From Podaxis mareebaensis (lineage: Eukaryota; Basidiomycota; Agaricomycetes; Agaricales; Agaricaceae), in the NCBI GenBank assembly GCA_018524725.1, contig JAEUWP010000143.1, forward strand, positions 124,001-188,000: 64,000 nucleotides of DNA. Direction: 5' to 3'. The number at the start of each line of letters is the position of its first letter. The first letter of the stretch is position 1. The notes below the pieces were generated by a model that saw nothing but the letters and a program-made list of their open reading frames with translations, did not search any database and was not told where the DNA came from. This document shows positions 10,167 to 21,551 of this stretch, piece by piece. A program made the translations under genes and the position numbers.

Positions 10167-12363
10167 TCAGAAGGCTTGAGGCACAGGGGTCACGGGAGGT
10201 CGGTATTCTCCAGGAGAGGCAGAATTGTTGCGGGAGAGCAACAGAGGTCGCTGGTTGGGCGAATAGGAAGGCAACGGCTGGTTTTGAGAATACGGTGAGG
10301 CACTAGGACCCGGATTGGATAGCAACAGAGGACGAGGAACAGGGCTAGGGAACGTCGATTTGACAGCACTCAGGGCAGGCTGGTTGATCGCGGGTTGATT
10401 GCTAGACCAGGATTGCGACGCCCGATGCGACGCCCACTGTTCACCGAAAGTTGCCGAGGGGTGGCGGATGTGCTGCTGTGCACTAGATGGCGTTGCGGGT
10501 GCCCAAACACCTTCCGGAGTAGCAATGGGAGAATTCGGCGGCGATACTTGGCTCCAATTTGTGCTCGAAATCGACGACGAAGGAGAAACATTGCGACGCG
10601 GAGGAGCCGGAAGACTCCTCATGGACGTATCCAAGCTCAGTTGGCTCTTCGGACTGCCCGCTACAGACGACTTCTCAACGGCAGGTGGCGGCACGGCAAG
10701 CATCTTTTGGAGCTGATCGACTGGCGTGATGGGGCGGCCAAGAGAAAGGATGCTGCTGTCGCTCGCGCCACGTTCGTGATACATAGGTAACAGACTCCTG
10801 TTGGAGGCTTGAGATTGCGACCTATTTGAGTACTCCGAACTTGGCTCCTGGTACAAAGGCACAGGGAACCGATACCCATCAATCTGTGCTTGCAGCGTGG
10901 ATTTCTGGCTCCCGTCGTAAGGGCTATCCTTCTCCAAGGAGTATCCAGTAGGTCCGAAGCCGTCCATAGTCTTACGATTGTTGTTAACGGATGACCGACC
11001 GTCGAAAGCGGGACCGAGGACGCGGAAAGTATTGTAGAGCAATAGTACATTGACAACCCCTATATACCGTCAGCTTGATCCTACACAGACTTGAAACGGC
11101 GACTCACCAAGGAGGAACCAACAGACGTAGGCAAACACAATGGCTTCCCAAGCAATAAGGAAACCTGAAATCTCCAGGAGGCGCACAATGGAGTAGGGTA
11201 CCAAGAGTGCAATATAGGCTGTTCCCAACGGTTAGCATCTCTTTGGCGGCAGTAACAGACGGGCCTACCAATGGGGTACCTTTTAAGGTACAGTCAGAAA
11301 AATGGTCAACACCAAACGCCATAAAGAACTTACCATAGCATACTCCTGGCCACACGAGCAATGAAACGGTGGTAGTTCTCCATGTCTCCGTCCCATCGAC
11401 CATTAGGTCCCAATGTCAACTTAATTCCTCCCTTGATCATCAAAGTGCCCCGAAGCACGAGAAAAATAAGTGAATACAAGAAAGCGGAAAGGAGCGAAGC
11501 AATAAAGATCTAAATTCCCTTTAAATCAGTGCATTTAATAGGGGAAAGGTTATCAGCTGAGCCTACCGGAAGCAGGTGGAAAATAAACTGGAGTTTTGGA
11601 AACATATTACGGACACCACAGGAGAGTCCAGCCGGCCCATAGACATTACCTTCAGGCGGGTGGAGAACGAACGGAACGGATGCTGAGGCGCCGTCAGCTC
11701 TTGATAAGTTACAAAGTAAATGCAAAAAGAAGCATGCGCACCAGCAATCCCAGCCATTGCCCAACCAATGATCATGGTGGGAAGAGAGATCAAGATGGAC
11801 TGTCTCTTCTTCAACACGAGCGAATTGAACGCATGTACCGCGATTGCAACTGTAAAGTATGCAGAAGACCAATTCCCAACTTGCATAACGAACGCTGTCA
11901 AATCACAAGTCAGGTTTTAGGGGTCTATCAGTTGCCCGGATATAGTTCACCTTGCGATTGACACAGCCCACCTTGAATAATGTTGAGAGAGGCTTGTCAA
12001 ATGGAGAAGAATGAACAGCCTTACCGTCTGTTATGCCTTTTTGGAGCATCCAAGGGAACCCCATGAGTCCAGCGGTACTGGTCATCGCGTCGCCGAAAAG
12101 CAAACACGCCGCATAATTCCCCAGCTGTGTACGAAAGAAGGTGCTTTCTTGGGATTCCAATGCATCGGGTCTCCACAGCTTGCGGATAGCAAACCACACA
12201 ACCCTAAGAGCGACGGAGACGAGTGCCACTGCCGAAAGTATTGCGAACACATTAACAGCCTTTCGGGTTTTGATGTCAGCGCTCGACACGACAAGCATGA
12301 GCAACTCACAATAGCGCCCGCATAATGACTCTGTGGAATAGGAATGAACCTTCCTTCGGTCAT
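10167..12363 (-). CDS. Seven-transmembrane G-protein-coupled receptor, Git3/cAMP-receptor-like
   Basis: Putative plasma-membrane nutrient or signal receptor. After exon splicing the N-terminus is short (MTEGRFIPIPQSHYAGAI), followed by seven hydrophobic helices. TM2 has LLFGDAMTSTAGLMGF. A Cys before TM3 (GGLCQSQAF) and one in extracellular loop 2 (PAGLSCGV) give the usual disulfide pair. TM6 has SMLWYPIAYIALLVP. TM7 ends in NVLLLYNTFRVLGPAFDG. A cytosolic tail of about 290 residues is rich in Ser, Pro, Gln and Asn and contains many SP/TP sites, typical of regulated fungal receptor tails. Two microexons, 21 nt (11951-11971) and 11 nt (11269-11279), are needed to keep TM3 and TM6 in frame. The ligand cannot be told from sequence. 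The family call (GPCR) is strong; the subfamily is moderate. Confidence 0.85.
11269..11279 (-). other. 11-nt microexon in GPCR TM6
   Basis: On the minus strand GTACCCCATTG sits between a TAAAAG acceptor and a GTAGGC donor. It completes the Trp codon and encodes Tyr-Pro-Ile in the W-Y-P-I-A-Y motif of helix 6. Flanking introns are about 67 and 52 nt. Confidence 0.7.
11951..11971 (-). other. 21-nt microexon in GPCR before TM3
   Basis: The minus-strand segment between TTCAAG and GTGAAC encodes GGLCQSQ with its split codons. It carries the conserved Cys at the start of TM3. Removing it would keep frame but delete the disulfide Cys. Confidence 0.7.
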
Positions 12364-12910
12364 AATAGGACTGAGCGGTCAACGTAGGTGTAATAGTAGG
12401 ACTGTAATATCCACTCCTGGGGAATATAACAGAAACAAATCAAGATCGGTGGTCCTGCGCCAACGTTGTGATAATACAAAAGCGGCTCTCCTAAGGAGTC
12501 GACAGGAACCGGTCCAAGGAAAGAACGAAAAAAAAAGAAAAAGGAGGAGACAAAACCAGGGAGGCGAATGTCGAAGGTTCGGGGAAGGAACGAGACTTAG
12601 GCGAAGTGCTTCTCTTGGAATACATTCTCCACTGCAAACTGTATGTGGGTGTTTGCCCTGATATGTCATGTTATTTTTATGACCGCCTACCAACCGAATG
12701 ATTTCTCTGCTCTATGACAACCCCATTTGATGAAGCCGTGGAGACGCGCGACGGCCTGTGGATGTCCAGTTCCCCCATTCCTCACGCTGGAGCACAATTG
12801 TATTAACAGTCATCGCAACGATCACAGATTGTCGTTTGTACTGCTCGGTCGACATCAGTTTGATAAAAAAAAACAAGTACGTAAAGAAATAAGCTCACGC
12901 GTTCAACAAG
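12364..12910. other. Intergenic region between GPCR start and polymerase eta stop
   Basis: About 550 bp. It must contain the GPCR promoter and the polymerase eta 3' end. An A-rich run lies at 12528-12545 and another at 12865-12873. No gene model could be supported. Confidence 0.5.
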
Positions 12911-15564
12911 TCATTTCTTCGAAAAATACTTGTCAAGGCCGTGAGGCTCCTTCCGGCCCTTCTTCACAGTTCCGGGTTTGAACCCAGCCTTCCTAGTTGT
13001 GGGTTTGACTGGAGAAATATCGCCACTGGATTCCTTGGCAAGGTCTTCAGCAAAGTGGAAGTCCTCGTGCTCCAACCGTATGGTCGACAAGGCTTCTTGT
13101 CGTATGTCATCAACTTCGGGCAAGTTCTCTAGGAGATGGAAAGTCTTGCCGCAGCGTGGACACGTCCATGATAGAACATGACCCTTCGACTGACGTTCGT
13201 GTGTTCGCGTGTCAAGCGCACTGTCGCTGTTATGATTGATTTCGTTCACATCGGCCGCGAGATCAGGTGATACATCCTGGTCTTTGTCCCTTGGTCGTTT
13301 CTTTGGAGAGCTTGCAGAAGTCGGTTTGAGGAACCCTTCAATACTTCTTTGACCCTGCTCTACGGCATCGATTCCAGTAAATGCTAGTTGTATAGTGCTG
13401 ACGTTCAATGTCGTGTTTGTGCCAACGAGCTCTCTCCACAACTTGTCACCGGCACTAGCAATGACATCAACCGAGAGGTTGCGAACAAATGGGAACGGAG
13501 CTTGTTTCGACCGTCCTATATCGTATCCTACACCGGGTGTGTATCCTATTGCGGACATCAGCTATTATCCGAACCAGTGATACAGACAAGAATACCTTTC
13601 CTTGCCTGTAATACTATGGTTTTTGGCCATAGATTGGGGTTGGCCTGCCGGGCGTTATTGAGGCGCAATGCTAAATCTGCAGCCAGAATTCTTATCCAGT
13701 GATATCCTTCAGCAGCAGTTTTGATAGGCTTGGGCACGTTCTTGGCCGCCAGCATGCTTTTGTTGATTGCTGATTTCTCCTTGACTGTAACCCGTGAGTC
13801 ATCTGCTAGTGCAACCTCAGAAACGCGGCGATTGGATTACCTTCTGATCTATCAATACCCCTATTTAACACGTCAAATGAAAACCGAACTATTGGTAACA
13901 ATGAAAATGACGTACCGAAGCACTTCATATACCCAGATAGCGCCTTCTCCAAATTTGTGTTGCATCTCCTCTATACCAGTGTTAACAAACCTCAAGTATG
14001 CCCCGAAAAGATAACTTACCGAGGGATATAGTCCTAGGGACCCGACAACTTGGTTAGGTGCGCATAAAATGGACCCGTCGAGGTACACGCTCACAACAGA
14101 TCTCCAACTGTAGAGGCATCATATTCTTTAGCGAGCGCTTTACCAAGTTTGCCGCCTAAGAAACGAATCTGGAGAATGATGAGTGGCAAAATTAGCCGGG
14201 AGGCTTAGCAGGATGGAGCTACGGACCTTCTGGAATGGTAGCGGCCTCAGATAAGATGGTATCGCCTGGTTCCGTAATATGCTCTGCATCAGATCATTCA
14301 GTCTTGACTCAGAAGGCGAAACAAATCAATCTCACTTGACTGTTCGGCTTCTTGTATGATGCAGTCAACTAGAGATGGGTTATCAGTGTGATGAGGGTCC
14401 CAAAAGCACTGTTTAGAATGAAGTACGGACCTTGGCAAGGAACTTATTCCGTGCGATGCCCTGGCAATCGTTGTTAATGGATCTATAACCATTCAGAAAT
14501 CAATCGAATAGCACTCACAGCCGAAGTGGTATAGCCCATCTCCCTCACTTTCGCCCTCGCCTTGTCCATCAGTTCGGCCGCAATCGACAGTGCTACATCG
14601 TGCCAAGTAGTAATGTATTGCTCATCCTCACCTATGTCTTCGGGATTTTCTTCGGATTCTACATCCTTATTCCTCTTCCCCAATGCACCGCTGCCTTCCC
14701 CGTGCTTCTCCATCTCCGATTCCCGACTTTCCAGCTCCTTGTCATTGTTTTCCCCGCTCTGTTTCTCGGTCGGCTTCTCCGACTCTTCCTCCTTAGGCGC
14801 TGGACCTGCCAGCGGTATGACATGTCCCACCCCTAGGTCGGTCCATTTTATCCGTGGTGGAGGCGGCAATGGGGTATCAACACCATCTGGCGAATCTTTG
14901 GGTACTTGTGCAAGGTACGGGTATCTCTGCAACAATATCTCCTTCACCGCCTTTGTATAATCAAAAAACGCCTCATCTATCGAGGCCTTCTCTACGCCAA
15001 TTCCAGCACCCATGAGCAACCAACCGATCCCACAAAACCGGGGCAGAAAGACGCACCAATCTCCACAGACGCAGGCAAATTCTCCTTAAATACACCCGCA
15101 ATCTTCATACTCTCCCTTCGATAATAGTCCAAAGAAACCTTATGCGTCTTCGTGTCCACATTCTCCCAATACCCCGGTTCACTATCTCCCTCTTTGTATG
15201 TCGCAACATGCACAACCTTCAACTCCGGACACAATTTCAACGCTTCCTTCAGCTTGATCATCCTTGTAATGCCATACTTCCTCGCAGGATAGTTTACCGC
15301 GATCAAGGCATCCCACTGCAGGACTACTAGAGGAGTTTCTTTGTCCACGTCAAGGCGCACCATTTCGCACGCGGCGTAAAATGCATCGCTATCACAGAGC
15401 GCTATGACTCGGAGTGGATCCTTGACGCCTAAGTTGTTGGAGAGGACGTGGCGGTAGGTGATTACTGGTTCGAGGTCCACGAATTCTGGGTCGATGGTTG
15501 AGGTTGAGGTCGCCTTTGCTTTTTCCTTCCATGGATTAGGTCGTATTGGTGAAGTTGGTGCCAT
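12911..15564 (-). CDS. RAD30: DNA polymerase eta (Y-family translesion polymerase, Rad30)
   Basis: Translesion polymerase that bypasses UV photoproducts in the nucleus. The start at 15564 (MAPTSPIRPNPWKEK) precedes motif I (ALCDSDAFYAACE) and the finger motif NYPARKYGITRM. After an intron motif III reads ASIDEAFFDYT, giving the catalytic Asp and Asp-Glu. Between this and the palm helix (YITTWHDVALSIAAELMDKA) lies an acidic Glu/Lys/Ser-rich insertion of roughly 90 residues. The little-finger region includes NVPKPIKTAAEGYHWIRILA and FPFVRNLSVD. The tail has a PIP-like QRSIEGFL, a ubiquitin-binding zinc finger (CPRCGKTF with HEDFHFAEDL) and a second PIP-like end, GLDKYFSKK. Several short exons between 13560 and 14480 were not all delimited. 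All hallmark domains are present. Confidence 0.92.
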
Positions 15565-15835
15565 TATCCCTGAGAAACATTCGACAACTCGCGCGACGAC
15601 GGTGGTGTATAGATTAGCACACCTGTTCGTCCAAACTTGTGTTTGAGACCCTGATGTCACCAATTGACCAAACAAACGCGTCGCGTGCCGGTCAACATCA
15701 AAGTTCAAAGTTTTCAAACCCAAGTAATCCAACCCTCAAGTTTTTGCTTAGAAAGTCCTTGCAAGCTTTGCTACACTAATGATACAACGTTTCTTCTTGT
15801 GTTCTTCCCAAATCCCATAACATCTCCTATGTCAC

Positions 15836-18347
15836 TCAGGAAACCACCTTTGGGAGTGCATCCACAGTGCTGATATTAACACTGAAGAGATCCTACAGCG
15901 ACTCAACTGAGTGATAGTACCAAAGGAGACAGCAAATGTTGCTCACCTTGCCGCCCCTCAGCTCTTCGGGCGAAGGCATGAGGTCAAGCCTCAACAACTC
16001 GGCCGCCTTGGTGACCACGGGATCGTTTTGCATCGAAGAAACCGCAACGACGCGTCCGTTCTTCACGTAGTATGCAATGAACTACAACACAAATCAGTAT
16101 GTGATCAGCCTCGCAACGAAGAAGGCGAAGAACAGCTTGATACCTTCATTTCACCGGGGTCACCTTTGATGATGACATCGTCGAACTGGTGACCGATACC
16201 ACAGTAACGCAACTGTTGGCCCTCTAAGTCCAATTGAGCATATTGAATAGCCTGTATAGTCCAGGACTACGTACGAGTGCTCCAGAAGATTGGAATTTTA
16301 ACAAAAGGTTGCGGGCTACCAGCAATGGTCTTGCCGGCGGCACGCCCTTGATTTCCAGCAACCTAGAACGAACACAGACATAAGGTCAACGAACGGGAAC
16401 ACACATCACTGTCACTCACGCTCCAGTGCTCAATCCGTGTCTCACCTCCATGAATCTGGGGATAGATGGCAATGTCGCCTGCATGTTGATATCAGAAAAC
16501 AATCGAGAACACTCCCCAACTTGTCCTCACCAATAGCATAAACATTCTCAGTGTCCGGACCACTCCTCACACGGAGATATTCGTCTACTCTAACACCGCC
16601 ATCCTTCTCAATCTCAATCCCACTACCTTTGAGGAAATCTGTCGCAGGTCTGACGCCAACACCCATGACGACGAAATCAGCAGGAAGTGTCTCCCCATTG
16701 ACAACGACGCCACCCGCAAGCTTAGGATCATCCTCCCTAGGTACAATCTTTTCCACTTTGGTTTGCATGTGGAACCTGACACCTTGAGACTCGTGGTACT
16801 ACACATTCATCCATTGAGAAAGCTCGTCCAAATGTGACAACCACGAGTGCATGAGTGCTCACCTTCTTTAAGCCAGCACCGACTTCTTTCCCAAGAATAG
16901 CTTCAAACGGATACTCTTCCATGCCGATAACATCAATCGATGCAAGCTTCCTCTTCGAAAGAGCCATGACCAACTCCATACTGATGAACGAACTGCCAAT
17001 CACCACAGCACGCTTGCCCTCTTGTGCCGCTGTATTCACCGTTGCATGGATATCAGCGTGATGTCGATAGCAGGACTACCGTTGTTCTGATACTGACCAG
17101 CATCAACTTTCTTCGAGTCCGCGATACTCCGGAAAGTGTAGACATTTTCGAGATCAGCTCCTTCGATTGGCAGTTTGCGGGGGGTCCCGCCGGGAGCAAG
17201 AATCAGCTTCTCGTAGGTGATGGTGTCAGCACCGTTGTCGAGGGTAACTGTTTTGTTCTTCAGATCCACAGAAGTGACTTCCTATGATAGGGGTTAGCAC
17301 GCGGACGATGGGTGGCGACCCAGTAACGGGGGAGGCGTACAGCTCCAAGGCGAAGGGTTGTGCCGTATTTGATCTTGAGATCAGCTGGCGTCTTCCACTG
17401 GATCTTAGCAGGGTCAATGATGAGAGCTTTGCTGAGCTTTGTCCTATTCGTAGTTTCAGCAAGTACTACGACAGAGATTGTCGGGTCTGCGCACCTATCG
17501 ATCGGCGGGTGAGGTTCCTTCGATATAATGGTGATCGGTTCCTTGTACCCGTGCTAGTGACCACAAAAGTGAGTACATATATCAAGAAATCTATATGCGT
17601 CACATACCTCTCGCAGACTTTCAACTGCATAGAAAGCACCTGATCCTCCACCAACGATTACCAATCCTGTCTTGAACGAAGTATCCTCCGTCAACAGCCG
17701 AGGGTGCCTCATCATGTTCTCCTTGATTGTGTTCTCGGGGTCGGCGGTCACATGGATTTTTCCATCAGTAACATGAACTTTGAATGAGTGAAGAGCGGCT
17801 GGTGCTGGTGCATCCTCTACCCCAGGTTTCAGAAGACAGAAGACATGCAACGAGTTGGGATCATGGGAACGTACCAATATCACCCGTGCAAGCGGTCCAG
17901 CACGCTTTTGGGAAGGGTGAGCACTAACGTTAGTCGAGACGCGAACTGAACGAATGTACCTCCATGCCAAGGACTGTATTATCACACTTAATGAATGTTG
18001 GCCATATTAGTAAAGTTGAAACATACCAAACGATTCGACCGTCAGCCGTGAGGACACCCTTAACAAGTGGTGCTCCGTAGTGAGTGCAGTAAGCACTGGT
18101 CGCGTGGACCTTGTCTCCCAGACGAGACAAGAGAACCTTCCCCGACTCGAAGTCGACCTCTTTCCTAGCAACTACTCAGCCACACCACCGGAGAGGGCAC
18201 CGGATCAACGTACATTTGACCATCCTGCAATTCAGACGCATCAAGAACGGCAATCGTTTTCACCATGGTGCTGAATGTCTTCCAACGGAAAGCGGGGGAG
18301 ATACGAGACGAGGAAAGGATAGAGCGCAGCAAAGCCCTTGATATCAT
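15836..18347 (-). CDS. AIF-like NAD(P)H:FAD oxidoreductase with N-terminal Rieske domain (AIFM3-type)
   Basis: Flavoprotein with an N-terminal Rieske [2Fe-2S] domain, as in AIFM3 and bacterial ferredoxin reductases. Joining exons gives AYCTHYGAPLVKG (first Cys-x-His) and CPWHGACWTACTGDI (second Cys-x2-His), then the FAD Rossmann motif LVIVGGGSGAFYAVESLRE. The NAD-binding region follows (AVVIGSSFISMELVMALSKR), then the second FAD motif with NVYAIGD-like sequence, and a C-terminal domain with GHQFDDVIIKGDPGEMKFIAY. Two starts are plausible. 18347 adds MISRALLRSILSSSRISPAF, a good mitochondrial presequence. 18266 (MVKTIAVLDASELQDG) gives a cytosolic form. Substrate is unknown. It diverges from the Prp3_C-like gene with about 50 bp between possible starts. 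Confidence 0.88.
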
Positions 18348-18396
18348 GAACCGAGGGCAGGCTTAGGTGATACAATATAGTCAAATAGGATAACCG

Positions 18397-19088
18397 TTGA
18401 CCGCATATGCAATCGACCAGTCACTCTGGCCAATGACATTCCCTGCATTCGTCAGTTCTATTCATGAGGATGTATCACGTGCCATACCGTCATCCTTCGG
18501 TTCTTTCTTCTCGGCTCCATACCCGTTCGAGTGTACGGGTCCAAGGTACGGGTCCAGGGGCAAGTGTGGGCGCGTGCGTGTCTCTGTTGGAGTTTGTCAA
18601 CCTTAGAGGGCAGCGATGAAATATGCAGCTTTTCCTATCCCTCGCCCGAATGCACCGTTAGTCATGACTTCCTATTTCTTTGCAACCACCTGACGAATAC
18701 CTTAGATATTCGCAGCGAAGCCAAATACCGGCGGCTTAAAGCGTTTGCTGAATCTGCAAAAGTCTCAGGCCTCGCGAAGAAAGGTCGACCCGGCGTACTC
18801 GTCTTTGATGGTGAGAAGGAAGCAATTCGAACATTCCTATCGAATGCGCGCAGTAAGTCGGGACTTTTCGCTTTATGTCTTCTCATCATTGATTTGTCGG
18901 GCCTGAGGTATTTGGACTTCCACCATGTTGACACCATTCCACTACCCCAAGATCCCAGACGCCGGATTGCCGATGCGCGCCCTGGTTTACGTGAGGTCAA
19001 GGATATGGCCGAACTTGTACAGTCTCTTGAAGATGTCTCAATGAAGGAATGGTTTCGTCAGAATATGGGAATGGCCAAAGGATCATGA
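18397..19088 (+). CDS. Prp3 C-terminal (DUF1115/RWDD2-type) domain protein, 5' end uncertain
   Basis: The supported part runs from about 18660 to 19088. It shows the Prp3_C/DUF1115 pattern: a HLTNTLDIRSEAKYRRL-like lead, then GLAKKGRPGVLVFDG (the G-K-P-G-V turn), FLSNAR, and after a 56-nt intron (about 18852-18907) RYLDFHHVDTIPLP, ending ELVQSLEDVSMKEWF. In animals this domain follows an RWD domain (RWDD2) or ends the splicing protein PRP3. There is no room for a full RWD domain, because the divergent AIF-like gene starts at 18347. The start is unresolved: one chain begins at 18397 (MTAYAIDQSLWPMTFPAF) with an intron of about 127 nt, but I could not confirm it. This could be a small single-domain protein or a 5'-truncated gene. 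Confidence 0.55.
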
Positions 19089-19187
19089 TTGGTAAAGAGT
19101 GTATCGAGCTGAGGAGTAGACATTGAAAAGCAATACATTAGCGTTCCATGACAAGGGTAAAAATACATAGAAATACAAGAATCATGC

Positions 19188-20088
19188 CTATGCACCAACA
19201 GCGTCAAGGGGGATAGCAGATGCGGGAGGAGCGTCCGTGGCGGCAGGCACAATCGACTTTGGCTCGGACTTCTTTTCTACCTTTTCCTTCACCATCTCCT
19301 TCTCTTTGCTCTTCCCCTTATCTTCCACCACACCCTTCTCCTTATCCGCTTCAGGCGAGGGCGGTGTTTTGGCTTTCTTCCTCTTCTTCAGCAATCCAAC
19401 AGAAACAGCACTCTTCACACTATCAACCAACTCCCTGCTCTGTTCCAAGTACTCCGTATCGTCAAACCGATGCTTCTTGCCCGCCAAAACCTCGACCGTG
19501 ACCTCTCCCGGTTTTCGCGCTTGTCCGTGCTCGATACCGAGTCGCTTCTCTAGTGCTTCGAGTTTCACACGTTGTGCTTCAGCTTTAGCTGCGAGACGTT
19601 GCGGTTCTGACTCGAGGTATTCAGCAAGACTTGGGTTGACATAAGCTTATCGTTGGCGAGACAGACAGAATGAATGCTCACTTTTTGGCTTCCTTGAGAG
19701 TACTCAATCGCCTTCCATTGAGATCCCTACATGAGTCGTTGTTGCTAGTCTTCTGACTGCTCATGCGACCACCGGCGGCCCGCAACTGACTACCGAAACC
19801 ACCCTTGCCACCAAGTAAGCGCGGCGTAAGCCGGAGTGTAACAAAGTTGGATGTCGAATCTTCACGCTCCGTGTGTAGGAAAGATAGAGGTTGTTCATCG
19901 TTGGCGATTGTCCCAGCATGCGTTGAAAGTGCAAGGACTGAGGCAAGGTGAGGAGGAAGTGAGGGGTATCGGTAGCACAGGTGGTCATACACATCAGACA
20001 AAGGGGTGGAGGAAGGAAGATTCAACGTCAGCGAAGGGAAAGGGGAGAAGGCGTCGATGAGAAGAGTTGTATAGCTGTTGTCGGCCAT
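19188..20088 (-). CDS. SDE2: SDE2 splicing factor with processed N-terminal ubiquitin fold
   Basis: Sde2 is made as a ubiquitin-fold precursor that is cleaved after a Gly-Gly. The Lys-starting product joins the spliceosome and promotes splicing of selected introns (known from fission yeast; human SDE2 also acts at replication forks). Two exons, 19682-20088 and 19188-19629, give 282 residues. Residues 1-80 form the Ub-like part (TTLLIDAFSPFPSLTLNLP). The cleavage site and core read LLGGKGGFGSQLRAAGGR followed by MSSQKTSNNDSCRDLNGRRL, the invariant family signature. Helical and Lys/Glu-rich segments follow to the Ala/Pro-rich end. The start at 20088 (MADNSYTTLL) is preferred over an in-frame ATG at 20130 because the domain begins there. 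It diverges from the DUF1295 gene with 208 bp between starts. Confidence 0.93.
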
Positions 20089-20296
20089 GACTGCTCGTTG
20101 AATACTTGCAGAGAAATTGGCGAGGGACAAAGCGTTAATGAGTGGCTATGCTCTGAGGCTGCTGCCAAATAAATAAATACACTCAAGGTCACGTGAATCC
20201 GATCTGGACTGGTTTCACGTCGCATGTCGTCACGATCATCATCCCTCCACCTCAGAATTCAAATACGGCTGCTTTGTCGGATAGGTCCTCAGAGCA

Positions 20297-21551
20297 ATGA
20301 CCTTCCTCGATTTGCCTCCAGTCTTCGACTGGCCTGTCCAGTTCTGCGTAGCAATATCAGCCGCCTGCTATGTCCTCTCTGTCATCACCTCAAATGTTTC
20401 CCAAGTAGACCGTCTTTGGACTTTCTTGCCAACCATCTACACGGCCTACTATGCCTTACTTCCACTCTGGCCTAACAAACAGCCGTTCTTCCTCGCTCCA
20501 TACGCCCCCAAGTCCCTCGGCTACGCTGTACTGAAAGACTATAGCCCGCGCGCAGTTCTCATGCTCGCTCTTATCGTCATATGGATGTTTAGGCTCTCAT
20601 ATAACACTTATCGGCGCGGTCTATTCAACCTGTACGTACCTGATCCTTTTATTAGCCATTACTATTTATACTTACGCGTCTCTCACCCAGAAAAGACGAA
20701 GATTACCGCTGGGCCGTCCTTCGTTCCCAAGTCCCAGCCTGGTTTTTCCAATTCACAAACCTCACTTTCATCTCCACAACCCAGAACGTCCTTCTCCTTC
20801 TCCTCGGAATGCCAGCATTCATCGCCGCGGTACTCCAGCCACACACCGACCTTGCTACTTCGGACTACGTCCTCTCGCTCGCCGCGCTCAGCATCCTCGT
20901 ATTTGAATTCATTGCCGATAACCAACAATACGCGTTCCAAACATACAAGCATGCGTATTTGGCTCACGCAAAAGGTGACAAGGCCGTTGAACCGTACGAC
21001 GAGAAAAAACAATGGCCACTTGCGAGGTTGGACTGGACACCTTCGGACGCTCGACGCGGTTTCATCACTAAGGGTTTATGGAGGTATTCCAGACACCCTA
21101 ATTTTGCTTGCGAGCAGAGCTTCTGGGTATGTTTTGTCTTCTTCCATACCAGACTACTCTCTGACAACATTCGTAGTGGGTTATTACACTCTTCCCGCTC
21201 TTGGCTCCTTCACCTCCCAATATCCCCTCCTTCCCTTCTCTCCGAGTTCTCTTGGACTCTGAACTACGTTACACTGCTCTTCTGGCGTTCTTCAAGCAAG
21301 CAGGCCTTCTTTTGCTCCCTGCATTGGCTCTTTCCGTGCTCTTCGTATCATCGACCACTTACACCGAAGCAATCACCAAGAAGAAATACCCAACTGCTTA
21401 TGCTGCGTACCAGAAACGTGTTGGGATGTTTCTTCCATTCAAATTTGTGGTTAGCGAACTGTCTGAAAGCAAGGATAAGGAACAAACTGACAAGTTGGTT
21501 TGGGGGGAGTTTTATGGTAGTGGGGCGTCGAAGATCCCGAAAACTGACTGA
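20297..21551 (+). CDS. DUF1295 multi-pass membrane protein (steroid 5-alpha-reductase-like)
   Basis: Predicted integral membrane protein of the DUF1295 family, related to steroid 5-alpha reductases and isoprenylcysteine methyltransferases, probably in the ER. Exons 20297-20631, 20691-21126 and 21177-21551 give 381 residues. Visible features: N-terminal hydrophobic helices with VDRLWTFLPTIYTAYYALL, the motif RLSYNTYRRGLFNLKDEDYRW spanning the first intron, AADNQQYAF-type helix (EFIADNQQYAFQTYK), then FITKGLWRYSRHPNF, the cofactor-binding signature of the superfamily. The C-terminus carries YPTAYAAYQKRVGMFLPF. The actual substrate is unknown. It shares a 208 bp divergent spacer with SDE2. The family call is firm. 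Confidence 0.9.

Noticed and set aside
12968..12985. GGGTTTGAACCCAGCC resembling a tRNA B-box
   Set aside because: It lies inside the polymerase eta coding region and no A-box or cloverleaf fits around it.
18531..18660. N-terminal part of the Prp3_C-like frame read from 18531
   Set aside because: It begins with GTG rather than ATG and lacks similarity. It is probably intron or 5' UTR.
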